From the NCBI GenBank assembly GCA_963766195.1, contig CAVXYY010000008.1, positions 124,001 through 188,000 on the forward strand: a stretch of DNA of 64,000 bases. The letters are read 5' to 3'. The stretch comes from JAHEFT01 sp963766195. Lineage in GTDB: Bacteria > Pseudomonadota > Gammaproteobacteria > Xanthomonadales > SZUA-36. Numbering within the stretch: the stretch's first letter is position 1; each line of letters starts with the position of its first letter. Below the pieces are notes generated by a model. The model did no database searches. It was not told the origin of the DNA and saw only the letters and a list, made by a program, of their open reading frames with translations. Of this stretch, positions 30,796 to 39,977 are shown piece by piece. A program made the translations under genes and the position numbers.

Positions 30796-31908
30796 TCACA
30801 GATCGGTGCCGGACGCAATGACCTCGCAGGGTTGATTGAGCCACTCCCGTCTTTGTTCTTTTCCCAGCCCGGCCCGGGATGCCGCCAGTTTCTGGAAACG
30901 GCTCATATCCTGGTTGGCTTCCCGGTAGAGCCTCTCGAAAGCGCAGGACCCACCGCGGTAGCTGTTGACCAGGGCGAGGCTGGCATTGTTCAATTCTCTG
31001 GAAAGAAACGACGCGAAGTAGTTGCGGCCCTGCCATCGCGTTTCGACCAGCATAAGAGTGTCCGACCGCAATCTTGCGAACAACGCCGATTTATCCTTTC
31101 TCATATGGTCTTCCGGCAGTCCGCTGGAATAGATATCTTTGAGTTTCGTGGACGCATCCTGCAGCAGCGCGTTGAATTGCAGACCTGCCTCCTGTTGTTC
31201 CAGCCAGCCCGGCAATCGCTTTGCCCTTCCGCTGGATTCCAGCCACAGCCTGACACCGGTTTCTTCCACGAAGCTGGCGTACGACTCGTTAAATGCGGTG
31301 TCGCCCCGAACATACAGTTCCTGGTGCGCCAGTTCGTGAAAAATAAAGGCCGCCAGTTGCTCATTGCTGTACTGAAACATGGTGTCCAGTAAAGGATCGT
31401 CGAACCAGCCCAGTGTTGAATAGGCAATGGCCGGTGAAACAGTCGTGTCATAGCCGCGCCGGGCGAGTTTTGCGGCAAATCCGTTGGCTTTCTGCTGATT
31501 GAAATAACCCCGGTAGGGCACACAGCCTGAAACCGGGAAACACCACTGCCTTGGATTGACGGAAAATTCCGGAGCGGCGACAACGTTCCAGGTAACAGCA
31601 TCCCGGCCGGTTTCGACAAATTGCGTGTAACTGGCGTTATCCGGTAATTGTAGCCCTGTGACCGCAAATTCCCGGATTTCCACCGACAATTCCAGTTCGC
31701 GGGTCAATTCCGGATTGGCCGATCCGGATTCCAGGATGGCGGAAATATTCTTCCGCTGGTGCATCAGGTCCAGGTGCCCGGAAATGGCCTGTGAATAATA
31801 GGCTGGCGAGGCGCAGGCTGACAGGCACAGGAGGGGGGTAGCCGCCAGTACCCCCCGCAGGAGCATGCGCGCGGTGCGGTTTTTTCCGGTTTGTGACAGA
31901 ACTCTCAC
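30796..31908 (-). CDS. Lipoprotein zinc aminopeptidase-like protein
   Basis: The 370-residue protein has a lipoprotein signal ending LCLSAC. The zinc motif FIFHELAHQELYV lies near 190, followed by FNESYASFVEETG, a pattern of the predicted aminopeptidase family (COG4324). The Glu of NESYASFVEE is likely the third zinc ligand. It probably acts in the periplasm, anchored to a membrane. The substrate is unknown. It lies upstream of lptD on the same strand, separated by 48 bases, and is divergent from msrB. Confidence 0.88.
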   Translation of the reverse strand: MRVLSQTGKNRTARMLLRGVLAATPLLCLSACASPAYYSQAISGHLDLMHQRKNISAILESGSANPELTRELELSVEIREFAVTGLQLPDNASYTQFVETGRDAVTWNVVAAPEFSVNPRQWCFPVSGCVPYRGYFNQQKANGFAAKLARRGYDTTVSPAIAYSTLGWFDDPLLDTMFQYSNEQLAAFIFHELAHQELYVRGDTAFNESYASFVEETGVRLWLESSGRAKRLPGWLEQQEAGLQFNALLQDASTKLKDIYSSGLPEDHMRKDKSALFARLRSDTLMLVETRWQGRNYFASFLSRELNNASLALVNSYRGGSCAFERLYREANQDMSRFQKLAASRAGLGKEQRREWLNQPCEVIASGTDL

Positions 31909-31928
31909 GATGGGGGTAATATGCCTGC

Positions 31929-32651
31929 ATGGGAAAAATAAGCAAGACAGACCGGGAATGGCGGGAGCAATTGACTCCGGAACAATACCGCGTCACCCGG
32001 CAGGCGGGAACCGAAGCTCCGTTCAGCGGGGCGTACGAGCAGGTCTGGGACCGGGGGCAATACCATTGTGTTTGCTGCGGCCAGCAATTATTCGACTCGG
32101 AGAGCAAGTTCAATGCCGGGTGCGGGTGGCCCAGCTTCCATTCTGAACTCGTAGAGGCCAACATCGTACAACGCCCTGACAACAGCCACGGCATGAGCCG
32201 GATTGAGCTTCTTTGCTGTCAATGCGACGCCCACCTCGGGCATATCTTTCCGGATGGGCCACCGCCAACGGGGATGCGCTATTGCATCAATTCGGCCTCC
32301 CTGGAGTTCAGGCCGGCACACGGACGGACAGCCGGGCGATACATGATCAAGATTTTTGAAAATTTTGATTTCAGCCGGGTCGGGCAAATGCAGTCCCTGC
32401 TCGAGTCACGGGGCATCAAGACGTTCATCAAGAATCAATACAGCTCTTCAGTCGTGGGTGAATTGCCATTTGTGGAAGTCGTTCCGCAATTGTATGTGTT
32501 GGAAGAAAAGGACCTGGCGAAGGCGTTAGAGCTGTTGAAACTGGACCTGCCGGTCGAAAATGCCGGTGAAGACTGGATTTGCCCCGAATGCGGAATTGAT
32601 GTCGAGGGAAATTTCGCTCGCTGCTGGAAGTGCGGGACCGCCCCGGATTAA
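31929..32651 (+). CDS. msrB: Methionine-(R)-sulfoxide reductase MsrB joined to DUF2007/zinc-ribbon
   Basis: Residues 1-133 are MsrB: zinc cysteines in CVCCG and CCQCDAHLGHIF, GCGWPSFH, and the catalytic cysteine in RYCINSASLEF. Residues 139-240 look like a DUF2007 signal-transducing domain (MIKIFENFDFSRVGQMQS) with a terminal zinc ribbon (CPECG, CWKCG). The joint may be artificial. In the +1 frame the MsrB end would stop at TGA 32344-32346, overlapping the DUF2007 ATG at 32343 as ATGA. One extra base nearby would explain the fusion. So it may be msrB (31929-32346) plus a separate DUF2007 gene (32343-32651). Confidence 0.88.
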   Translation: MGKISKTDREWREQLTPEQYRVTRQAGTEAPFSGAYEQVWDRGQYHCVCCGQQLFDSESKFNAGCGWPSFHSELVEANIVQRPDNSHGMSRIELLCCQCDAHLGHIFPDGPPPTGMRYCINSASLEFRPAHGRTAGRYMIKIFENFDFSRVGQMQSLLESRGIKTFIKNQYSSSVVGELPFVEVVPQLYVLEEKDLAKALELLKLDLPVENAGEDWICPECGIDVEGNFARCWKCGTAPD

Positions 32652-34483
32652 CGGTCCGCGCCGCGTAATTTCCGGACTTCCTGCTGCAGCCTTTGGGCAG
32701 TGACCTGCTCGGGCGGAATTGCTTCGCCAATCCTCAACTCGATCAGGGACCAGAGTTTGTACGGCCGTCGTTTGTGCAAGGGATCACGGCGGCTGAACAT
32801 CGAACCCCACAGGTTGCACAGGGCCATGGGAATGACCGGCACCGGCTGCTCGGCGATGATCTTGTCAATCCCGCGCTTGAATTCCTGGATTTCACCGTCG
32901 GTGGTAATTTTTCCCTCCGGGAAAATACCCAGCACATCGCCGGCTTCCAGCACGCCGTGCATCCGGCGGTAGGCGTTCTCCAGTATTTCCGGATTCTCCG
33001 ATCGCCCCGCGATCGGGATCGCCTTGCCGGTACGGAAGATAAAATTCAATACCGGGATTTTGTAGATTTTGAAATACATCACGAAATTGACCGGACGCCG
33101 GATCATGCCGCCGAGAATGAGCGGGTCTACGAAGCTGACGTGGTTGCTGGCCACGATAACCGGTCCATCCTCCGGAATGTTGTCCATACCCGTTACGCGC
33201 ACGCGGTAGATCGTGTGGATCAGTATCCACACCAGGAAGCGCATCAGGAACTCGGGAACCAGGGTGAAGATATAAATGGACACGACCGCGTTCAGGATGG
33301 CTGAAATCAGGAACAGGTGGGGAATATCAAGTCCGGCCGGGCCCAGGATCAGCATGGCCAGGACGGCTGCGGCGACCATGAACAGGGCGTTGAGAATGTT
33401 CATGCCGGCGATCACCCGGCTGAGGTGGGCAGGCTCGGACCGGGACTGGATCAACGCGTAAAGCGGCACGATGTAAAAACCGCCAAAGACGCCGATCAGG
33501 AGCAGATCGGCGATGATTCGCCAGCTGTGCGCGCTGGAAAGAAATTCCAGGGTTGTGAGACCGGGGGTTGGGGCTGCCGGTGAGGCCAGAAACAGGTCCA
33601 GCCCGAACAGGGTCAGACCGATCGCGCCAAACGGAACGAGCCCGATTTCAACCTGCTTGCCCGACAGCTTTTCGCACAAAAGGGAGCCGGTGCTGATACC
33701 GATGATGAACAGCGCCAGCAGCGTGGACATCAGATTATGGTCCCCGCCCAGCACGTTCTGGCTGTAACTGGGAATCTGGACCAGGAAGACGGCGCCGTAA
33801 AACCAGAACCAGGAAACCCCGAGCACACTGTTGAGAACGGTTTGGTTCTGCTTGAGGAACTTCAGGTTACGAACCGTTTCGGTGAAAATATTCCAGCTGA
33901 TCTTCAGGTCCGGCGCAGCCGCTTCGGCGGTTGGAATGCCGCGGCTGTAGAGGTAGCCGGCGACGGCTACCGCCAGGCAGACCACGCTTGCCCAGTAAGG
34001 CCAACTGGCAGGAATCCCGGCCAATTGCGGACCGGCGATCGTGCCGGCCAGTATCGCCACGAAAGTGCCCATCTCGATCAGGGCATTGCCGCCGACCAGT
34101 TCTTCCTTGCGCAGTATCTGGGGCAGAATTCCGTACTTGATCGGCCCGAATATCGTGGACTGCAGCCCAAGCAGGAAAAGAACGAACATCAGCAACGGAA
34201 CGTTATGCAGCCAGAATCCGAGCGTGGCCAGCAACATGATGACCACTTCGAACAGCTTCACCCGGCGCACCTGCATCGATTTTTCGTACTTGTCCGCGAA
34301 CTGCCCGAACAAGGCGGAAAAAAGGAAAAAAGGCAGAATGAAAAGCAGGGCGCTGAAGTTGACCAACTGGTCGGTATTCAGCGCGAAAAGGCTGCTTCCT
34401 TCAAATACCAGCAGGGCGATGAGCGCGTTCTTGAAAACATTGTCATTGAAGGCGCCCAGGCCCTGGGTCATGAAAAACGGCAT
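32648..34483 (-). CDS. MFS transporter fused to PlsC-type acyltransferase
   Basis: Residues 1-400 form about 12 helices of an LplT-like major facilitator (AFNDNVFKNALIALL), a lysophospholipid flippase type. Residues about 405-610 are a PlsC acyltransferase with NHVSFVDPL (HX4D replaced by H-V-S-F-V-D) and GIFPEGKIT. It probably reimports and reacylates lysophospholipids. The Aas-type AMP-binding domain is absent. The ATG at 34483 is the first Met in frame, but the homologous N-terminus (SQFALFSQRRF) begins earlier, likely from a GTG near 34528 after an extra base. It overlaps msrB by 4 bases at the end. Confidence 0.88.
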   Translation of the reverse strand: MPFFMTQGLGAFNDNVFKNALIALLVFEGSSLFALNTDQLVNFSALLFILPFFLFSALFGQFADKYEKSMQVRRVKLFEVVIMLLATLGFWLHNVPLLMFVLFLLGLQSTIFGPIKYGILPQILRKEELVGGNALIEMGTFVAILAGTIAGPQLAGIPASWPYWASVVCLAVAVAGYLYSRGIPTAEAAAPDLKISWNIFTETVRNLKFLKQNQTVLNSVLGVSWFWFYGAVFLVQIPSYSQNVLGGDHNLMSTLLALFIIGISTGSLLCEKLSGKQVEIGLVPFGAIGLTLFGLDLFLASPAAPTPGLTTLEFLSSAHSWRIIADLLLIGVFGGFYIVPLYALIQSRSEPAHLSRVIAGMNILNALFMVAAAVLAMLILGPAGLDIPHLFLISAILNAVVSIYIFTLVPEFLMRFLVWILIHTIYRVRVTGMDNIPEDGPVIVASNHVSFVDPLILGGMIRRPVNFVMYFKIYKIPVLNFIFRTGKAIPIAGRSENPEILENAYRRMHGVLEAGDVLGIFPEGKITTDGEIQEFKRGIDKIIAEQPVPVIPMALCNLWGSMFSRRDPLHKRRPYKLWSLIELRIGEAIPPEQVTAQRLQQEVRKLRGADR

Positions 34484-34530
34484 GAAGCGCCGTTGGGAAA
34501 ACAGGGCAAATTGCGAATGACCGCGACACT

Positions 34531-35802
34531 TCAGGCAAGACTCGTCAATACACCGGCGATGGTCGCCGTCATCATGGTTGCCAGCGTACCGCCAAGAACG
34601 GCCAGCAGCCCAAGTCGAGCGAGGTCGGAGCGCCGGTCCGGAGCAATTCCGCCGATGCCGCCGATCTGGATTGCAATCGAAGAGAAGTTGGCGAAGCCAC
34701 ACAGGGCATAGGTTGAGATCAGCAATGCCTTTGGACTCATGGTGCCCTGGATCTCGGTCATATGGGCGTAGGCGACAAATTCATTGGTGACGACTTTTTC
34801 ACCGATCAGCCCGCCTACGGTTATGGCGTCCTGCCAGGGCACTCCGATGACCCAGGCGAACGGTGAAAACGCGTAACCCAGCAGGGTGGACAGGCTCAGG
34901 TCTCTTCCGGTCGCGGCATCCCAGCCCAGCCAATCACCCAGCAAGTCCAGCGGGTAATCGACCATTGCGATCAAGGCAATGAAGGCCAGCAGCATCGCGC
35001 CCACATTGAGCGCCAGCCGCCAGCCGTCAGCCGCGCCGTTGGCTGCCGCTTCAATCACATTGGTCGCTGTTTTCTCAACGTGCAGCTTCACTTCGCCGCG
35101 TGTCAGGGATTCTTCCGTCTCCGGCTTCAGGATTTTCGCAATGACGATGGTGGCCGGGGCTGCCATGATGCTGGCAGACAGCAGGTGCTTGGCGTAGAAA
35201 AGCCGCATGGCCTCATCCGCGCCACCAAGCATGGTGATATAGGCCGCCAGCACGCCCCCGGCGATCGTCGCCATGCCGCCGACCATCATGGTCAGCAACT
35301 CCGATTCGGTCATCCTGGAAATATAGGGCCGCACAACCAGCGGCGCTTCGGTCTGGCCGACGAAAACATTGGCCGCTACCGAGAGCGATTCGGCGCCGCT
35401 GATGCGCATGACCTTCAACATCACCCAGGCCATCGCCTGGACAATTTTTTGCATCACTCCAACGTGGTAGAGCACGGACATCAGGGCTGCGAAGAATATG
35501 ATGGTCGGCAGGACCTGGAAGGCGAAAATAAAACCGAGGTTCGACGGGTTGGCGAGCGGGCCAAAAATGAAGGCGGCGCCTTCCATGGCGAAACTGATGA
35601 CGCGCACGAAAACACTGCTGAGGCCTTCGAAAAATTCGCGGCCGCCCGGGACCAGGATCACGATGATTGCGAACAATAACTGCAGGGCGATTCCGGAAGC
35701 CACCAGTTTCCAGTCGACTTTGCCGCGTTTTGAAGAGAAGACAAACGCGATGCTGACCAGGACAACGAGGCCGAAAATGCCAAAGGCAATGGTTCCAATC
35801 AT
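34531..35802 (-). CDS. nupC: Concentrative nucleoside transporter
   Basis: The 423-residue inner-membrane protein imports nucleosides with protons or sodium. It shows family features: an N-terminal helix pair, VFVGQTEAPLVVRPYI near 165, EKVVTNEFVAYAHM near 340, and ALCGFANFSSIAIQIGGIG in the C-terminal transport domain. The gene is complete. It lies just ahead of the MFS-PlsC gene on the same strand. Substrate preference cannot be read from the sequence. Confidence 0.93.
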   Translation of the reverse strand: MIGTIAFGIFGLVVLVSIAFVFSSKRGKVDWKLVASGIALQLLFAIIVILVPGGREFFEGLSSVFVRVISFAMEGAAFIFGPLANPSNLGFIFAFQVLPTIIFFAALMSVLYHVGVMQKIVQAMAWVMLKVMRISGAESLSVAANVFVGQTEAPLVVRPYISRMTESELLTMMVGGMATIAGGVLAAYITMLGGADEAMRLFYAKHLLSASIMAAPATIVIAKILKPETEESLTRGEVKLHVEKTATNVIEAAANGAADGWRLALNVGAMLLAFIALIAMVDYPLDLLGDWLGWDAATGRDLSLSTLLGYAFSPFAWVIGVPWQDAITVGGLIGEKVVTNEFVAYAHMTEIQGTMSPKALLISTYALCGFANFSSIAIQIGGIGGIAPDRRSDLARLGLLAVLGGTLATMMTATIAGVLTSLA

Positions 35803-35836
35803 GAAAGGCTCTCTCCCGTCGACACTGTTTTATACA

Positions 35837-37195
35837 CTATATTTTTATGGATGCCCATTTACGGCCTGCCCATTGCGATCCGGAATTCAAGGCCTGGCCC
35901 GTGCGGTAGAGGCTGTTGACGACCCAGACTCCGACCAGTCCGAATCCGAGAACCGGGCCTGCGAGGAAGGCCAGCGGAAGAAAAAATGCCCATTGCCAGA
36001 CCAGGCTGATGTACATGCTGCGGCGCGTGTCACCGGCTCCGATCATTGCGTTCATCAACACCATTCCCGCCGTATCGAAGCTGATCATCAACGCCCAGAG
36101 CACCATCGGCAGGTAGGCCAGTTGGCGGGTTTCCGGATTGGTCAGGAAGACGGTCAGGATCGGGTCCGCCAGCGGAATCAGCAACAGGCTCATGATCACG
36201 CCATAGGTAAAAGTCAGCGCGGCGCAGTTCCAGCCCCAGGCAGCCGCATCCTCCACGTCGCCCCTGCCCAGAGCGTTTCCCACCAGCGTGGTTGCGGCCA
36301 GAGCCACGCCAAAAGCCGGCAGAATGGCGGTGATGTGGAAAGTCATGAGTATGTTTACCGCGGCCACTTCGGCCGTGCCGATGCGGCCCACGATCCAGAT
36401 CAGCGTGACCAGCCCGGCCGAGAAAAACAGCTGCTGCAGGCTGCTGGGAAGCGACAGCCTGAACTGTTGCCACAAGGTGGATCTGGAGGGAATACCCTGC
36501 AGGAAACCCTTGGTCCTGGCGTGACGGTAGGCAAAGAAAAAATACAGGGCGGTGCCAACGTACAGGGCGATGGTGGTTGCCAGCCCGGCACCGAAAACGC
36601 CCAGTTCGGGCGCGCCGAGGTTGCCGAAAATCAACACCCAGTTCAGGAAGATGTTGATCGCATGCATGATCAGCAGGGTTCGCAGGTAGACGCCGGTCAT
36701 ATGGATGGCGCTCCAGTACCCGCGGAAAGAAAAATTCATGCCCACGGCGATCATGCTGACGATGCGAACCTGGAGGTAGGGGATTCCCAGTTCTCTTACC
36801 TCGGGGTCTTCGGTCAGAAAGTTATAGGCATAGGGTGTTGCCGCAATCAGGGCGATACACAGCGGCAGGCCGATGATCAAGGCCAGCATCAGCCCGCCGT
36901 TCAGCGGGATTGCGGTTTCAGAATCACGGCCTTCACCCACCCTGCGGGCCGCCAGGGCCTGGACGCCGGCGGACAGGCCGATGATGAATGAAATGGCCAG
37001 GTAGTTGGTAAATCCACCGATACCGGTTGCTGCGAGTGCATGATCCCCCAGGCGGCCGACCATGCCGATGTCGACCAGGTTCAGAACGTTCTGTGACATC
37101 ATGCCGCCCATGATCGGAAGCGCAATTCCCCAGATCATCCGGCGGCGATCCCGATCCGGGAACAGCCACTGAAATGGGGAGGCGGGTTTCGTCAT
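35837..37195 (-). CDS. MATE family multidrug/Na+ antiporter (NorM-like)
   Basis: The product has about 452 residues with 12 helices. The start at 37195 (MTKPASPFQW) lies 4 bases after the prfC stop. ALPIMGGMMSQNVLNLVDIGMVGRLGDHALAATGI is split here as the typical first-helix MATE signature (ALPIMGG, then VDIGMVGRLG). The second half repeats the pattern (SLPSSLQQLFFSAGLVTL). MATE proteins expel cationic drugs or metabolites against Na+ or H+. The gene is probably co-transcribed with prfC. Confidence 0.9.
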   Translation of the reverse strand: MTKPASPFQWLFPDRDRRRMIWGIALPIMGGMMSQNVLNLVDIGMVGRLGDHALAATGIGGFTNYLAISFIIGLSAGVQALAARRVGEGRDSETAIPLNGGLMLALIIGLPLCIALIAATPYAYNFLTEDPEVRELGIPYLQVRIVSMIAVGMNFSFRGYWSAIHMTGVYLRTLLIMHAINIFLNWVLIFGNLGAPELGVFGAGLATTIALYVGTALYFFFAYRHARTKGFLQGIPSRSTLWQQFRLSLPSSLQQLFFSAGLVTLIWIVGRIGTAEVAAVNILMTFHITAILPAFGVALAATTLVGNALGRGDVEDAAAWGWNCAALTFTYGVIMSLLLIPLADPILTVFLTNPETRQLAYLPMVLWALMISFDTAGMVLMNAMIGAGDTRRSMYISLVWQWAFFLPLAFLAGPVLGFGLVGVWVVNSLYRTGQALNSGSQWAGRKWASIKI

Positions 37196-37199
37196 GGGA

Positions 37200-38795
37200 T
37201 CAATCGGCGAAAATCGTCGTTTCCCGGGTTGCGGCAAAGCGGATTCCAGGCCACCGTTCCTGGGTAAGTTGCAGGTTCACACGGCTCGGCGCCAGGTAGA
37301 CCAGGTGACCGGCGCCGTCCTCGGCCAGGTTGTTATGTAACTGGCGCGAGAAGTCAGCCAGCTTTTTTTCGTCCTCGCTGCTTACCCAGCGCGCCGTCTG
37401 CACATTGACGGCTTCAAACGACGCTTCCACGCCGTACTCGTTTTTCAGGCGGTAAGCGACCACGTCGAACTGCAGAATTCCGACGGCTCCGAGGATCAGG
37501 TCATTGCTGTTCAGGGGCCTGAAGAACTGCGTTGCGCCTTCTTCGGAAAGCTGGGCCAGCCCTTTCTGCAGGGCTTTCAGCTTGAGCGGGTCACGCAACT
37601 GGGCCCGGCGGAACAACTCGGGAGCAAAATGGGGAATCCCGGTGAACTGCAGGGATTCGCCCTCGGTGAAGGTGTCGCCGATCGCGATGGTGCCATGGTT
37701 GTGCAGGCCGACTATGTCGCCCGGCCAGGCGGTCTCGACCTGTTCCCGTTCCTGCGCCATGAAGGTCAGGGCGTTGGCGGCTTTCACCATTTTTCCGAGC
37801 CGGACATGCTGCATTTTCATGCCGCCGGTAAAACGGCCGGAGCAGATCCGCATGAAGGCAACCCGGTCCCGGTGTGCGGGGTCCATGTTCGCCTGGATTT
37901 TGAATACAAAGCCTGTCAGGGCAGGTTCATCGGGCGCCACGTTGCGGCTGACCGTTGCCCTCGAACCCGGGGGTGGCGCGTGCTTAACGAAAGCATCGAG
38001 CAGGGGGGTAACGCCAAAATTGTTGATCGCCGAGCCGAAAAAGACCGGCGTCTGCTCGCCGGCCAGGTAGGCTGCGACGTCAAATTCGTGGCTGGCGCCG
38101 CGGACCAGTTCGATCTCGTCACGCAGTTCCGCGGCGTCCCGCCCGAGTCGATTGTCCAGTTCCGGGTTGTCGATTCCCTGGATGATCTTCGCTTGCTGGG
38201 TCACGTAGTTTTTTCCGGACTCGTACAGGTGCACCGCGTCGTCCAGCATGTGGTAAACGCCCTTCAGCCTCTTGCCCATGCCGATCGGCCAGGTGATCGG
38301 TGCGCACTGGATTCCCAGCACGGATTCGACTTCGTCGAGCAGTTCAATCGGCTCACGGCCTTCGCGGTCCAGCTTGTTGATGAAGGTGAAAATAGGCGTT
38401 TGCCGGAGACGGCAGACTTCCATCAGGCGGATCGTGCGCTGCTCCACGCCCTTGGCGCAGTCGATCACCATCAGGGCTGAGTCGACCGCGGTCAGCGTTC
38501 GATAGGTGTCCTCGGAGAAGTCGGCATGCCCCGGGGTATCGAGCAGGTTAACCACGCGGCCCTGGTAGTCAAACTGCATGACCGATGAAGTCACGGAAAT
38601 TCCACGCTCCTGTTCCAGTTTCATCCAGTCGGACGTGGCATGGCGGGCGGCTTTCTTCGATTTCACGGCACCGGCCATCTGGATCGCTCCGCCGAACAAC
38701 AGCAGTTTTTCAGTCAGCGTAGTCTTGCCGGCGTCCGGATGCGAAATGATCGCAAACGTGCGGCGTTTGGCAATTTCAGTGGTCAGTTCGGTCAT
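37200..38795 (-). CDS. prfC: Peptide chain release factor 3
   Basis: RF3 is a GTPase that recycles RF1 and RF2 from the ribosome. The start at 38795 gives MTELTTEIAKRRTFAIISHPDAGKTTLTEKL with P-loop HPDAGKTT. Other G motifs are DTPGHADFSEDTYR and NKLDREGR. The product is about 531 residues, normal for the family, and ends ATRETTIFAD. The gene is unbroken. Confidence 0.96.
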   Translation of the reverse strand: MTELTTEIAKRRTFAIISHPDAGKTTLTEKLLLFGGAIQMAGAVKSKKAARHATSDWMKLEQERGISVTSSVMQFDYQGRVVNLLDTPGHADFSEDTYRTLTAVDSALMVIDCAKGVEQRTIRLMEVCRLRQTPIFTFINKLDREGREPIELLDEVESVLGIQCAPITWPIGMGKRLKGVYHMLDDAVHLYESGKNYVTQQAKIIQGIDNPELDNRLGRDAAELRDEIELVRGASHEFDVAAYLAGEQTPVFFGSAINNFGVTPLLDAFVKHAPPPGSRATVSRNVAPDEPALTGFVFKIQANMDPAHRDRVAFMRICSGRFTGGMKMQHVRLGKMVKAANALTFMAQEREQVETAWPGDIVGLHNHGTIAIGDTFTEGESLQFTGIPHFAPELFRRAQLRDPLKLKALQKGLAQLSEEGATQFFRPLNSNDLILGAVGILQFDVVAYRLKNEYGVEASFEAVNVQTARWVSSEDEKKLADFSRQLHNNLAEDGAGHLVYLAPSRVNLQLTQERWPGIRFAATRETTIFAD

Positions 38796-38852
38796 AATCA
38801 AAGCAGCGGCGAAAAGCGCGCCATTCTAACAGAACGCCGCTTCAAAGGTTGC

Positions 38853-39018
38853 TAGTGGCCTGTAACAGCCAGATCGAAAGCACCTCACTCGGCCTGCTGG
38901 CGCCTGGCTTGGTCTTCACTCGGCTGATAGCTATGGCTATCAACCTCGCTCCAGACCGGCGCCAGCCACCACCATTCCTTCGCGATCCCTCTTCCTCTTT
39001 AGCTGTTACAGGCCACTA
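38853..39018. repeat. Large imperfect palindromic element, copy A
   Basis: The 166-base element has perfect 17-base inverted ends (TAGTGGCCTGTAACAGC), inner complementary blocks (CTGGCGCC with GGCGCCAG) and a central hairpin GATAGC-TATG-GCTATC at 38926-38941. Its right end codes the last residues and stop of the M23 gene. It resembles the element at 42113-42274 in size and centre. Confidence 0.75.
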
Positions 39019-39957
39019 CTCGTCCCGTGCAGGATCTGTTGTTCTTCCGGCGCCTTCGGTTGCCCCTCGCTGGTCATGAAGCTGAACGGGACAGAGATCA
39101 GTTTCATGCCGGTGTTTTGCTGGATAGCCAGGTGCAGGTGAGGTCCCGAACTGAAGCCGGTGTTTCCGGACCGGGCTATTTTCTGGCCGGCGCGGACCCG
39201 GGCGCCCGGCTGGACGATCACGCTGGCGAGGTCAAGGTGGGCGTAAAGCGCCATCGTTCCGTCCTCGTGCAGGATCCGGACATGGTTTGCCTTGTCGCCG
39301 AATTTTTCGAGGCTGGTGCCGCCGCGATTGAAGTCCTCTTCCACGTCCATCACGGTACCGGCCCTGACTGCGTGGATCGCGGTTCCCACCGGCATTGCAA
39401 TATCAATGGCGAATTCACTGTCCGGCGAGGTGTGGGTTTTATCCCCCTGAAAACCCTGGCTGATCGGGTATTCCTCCGACGGCGCAAACGGTGGAAGTAT
39501 CACGATTCCACCGACCGGCTCGGCGATCGGCGGCCCCGGGACGGAAGCCATGCTGAGACGGTACTGGAAGCCGAGGTTCGGATTCAAAGCGCCGATGCCC
39601 ACCAGGATTTGCTCCTTCTGGCCGGGAATCACGAACCGGGCGGGCAGCGGCGGTTCGGACAACACGTTCGCTGCATCGAGCAGTTTCAGCTCGATTTCCA
39701 CCGGCCCCCAGAAATCATTGAACAGGATATACAGCGGACTTTCTTTGGTGCCTTCCTGGCGCAGCCTGAGCCGGGGTTCGGGCTCGCGTTCCATGTAGAC
39801 CGTTTCGAACGGGACTTCTTCTTCCGGCGCGCGGTCGGTAAAGTGCCAGATGCCGTTTTCGTCCTGGTACTTGTAGATGTTTTTGGCGCCGGCAGTCGAC
39901 GGTGACCAGCAATACGGCTGAGGTCAGAAAGAGCCAAATCCATTTTTTACAGTTCAT
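39006..39957 (-). CDS. M23 family metallopeptidase with DUF4124-like N-terminus, one frameshift
   Basis: The start at 39957 gives a signal peptide (MNCKKWIWLFLTSAVLL). One extra base near 39897 shifts the frame; removing it restores AGAKNIYKYQDENGIWHFTDRAP, a DUF4124-type segment. The rest is unbroken: a beta domain, then a LytM/M23 fold with FAIDIAMPVGTAIHA and SSGPHLHLAI. The upstream His in KTHTSPDSEF may complete the zinc site, as in the subfamily with this spacing. It probably cuts or regulates cutting of peptidoglycan in the periplasm. The C-terminal residues come from a palindromic element. Confidence 0.85.
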
Positions 39958-39977
39958 GACAACCCTGTCCCTGCTGC

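Noticed and set aside
39006..39957. Loss of the first zinc histidine in the M23 peptidase
   Set aside because: A His lies nine residues upstream (KTHTSPDSEFAID), which fits a known M23 subgroup, so inactivity cannot be claimed.
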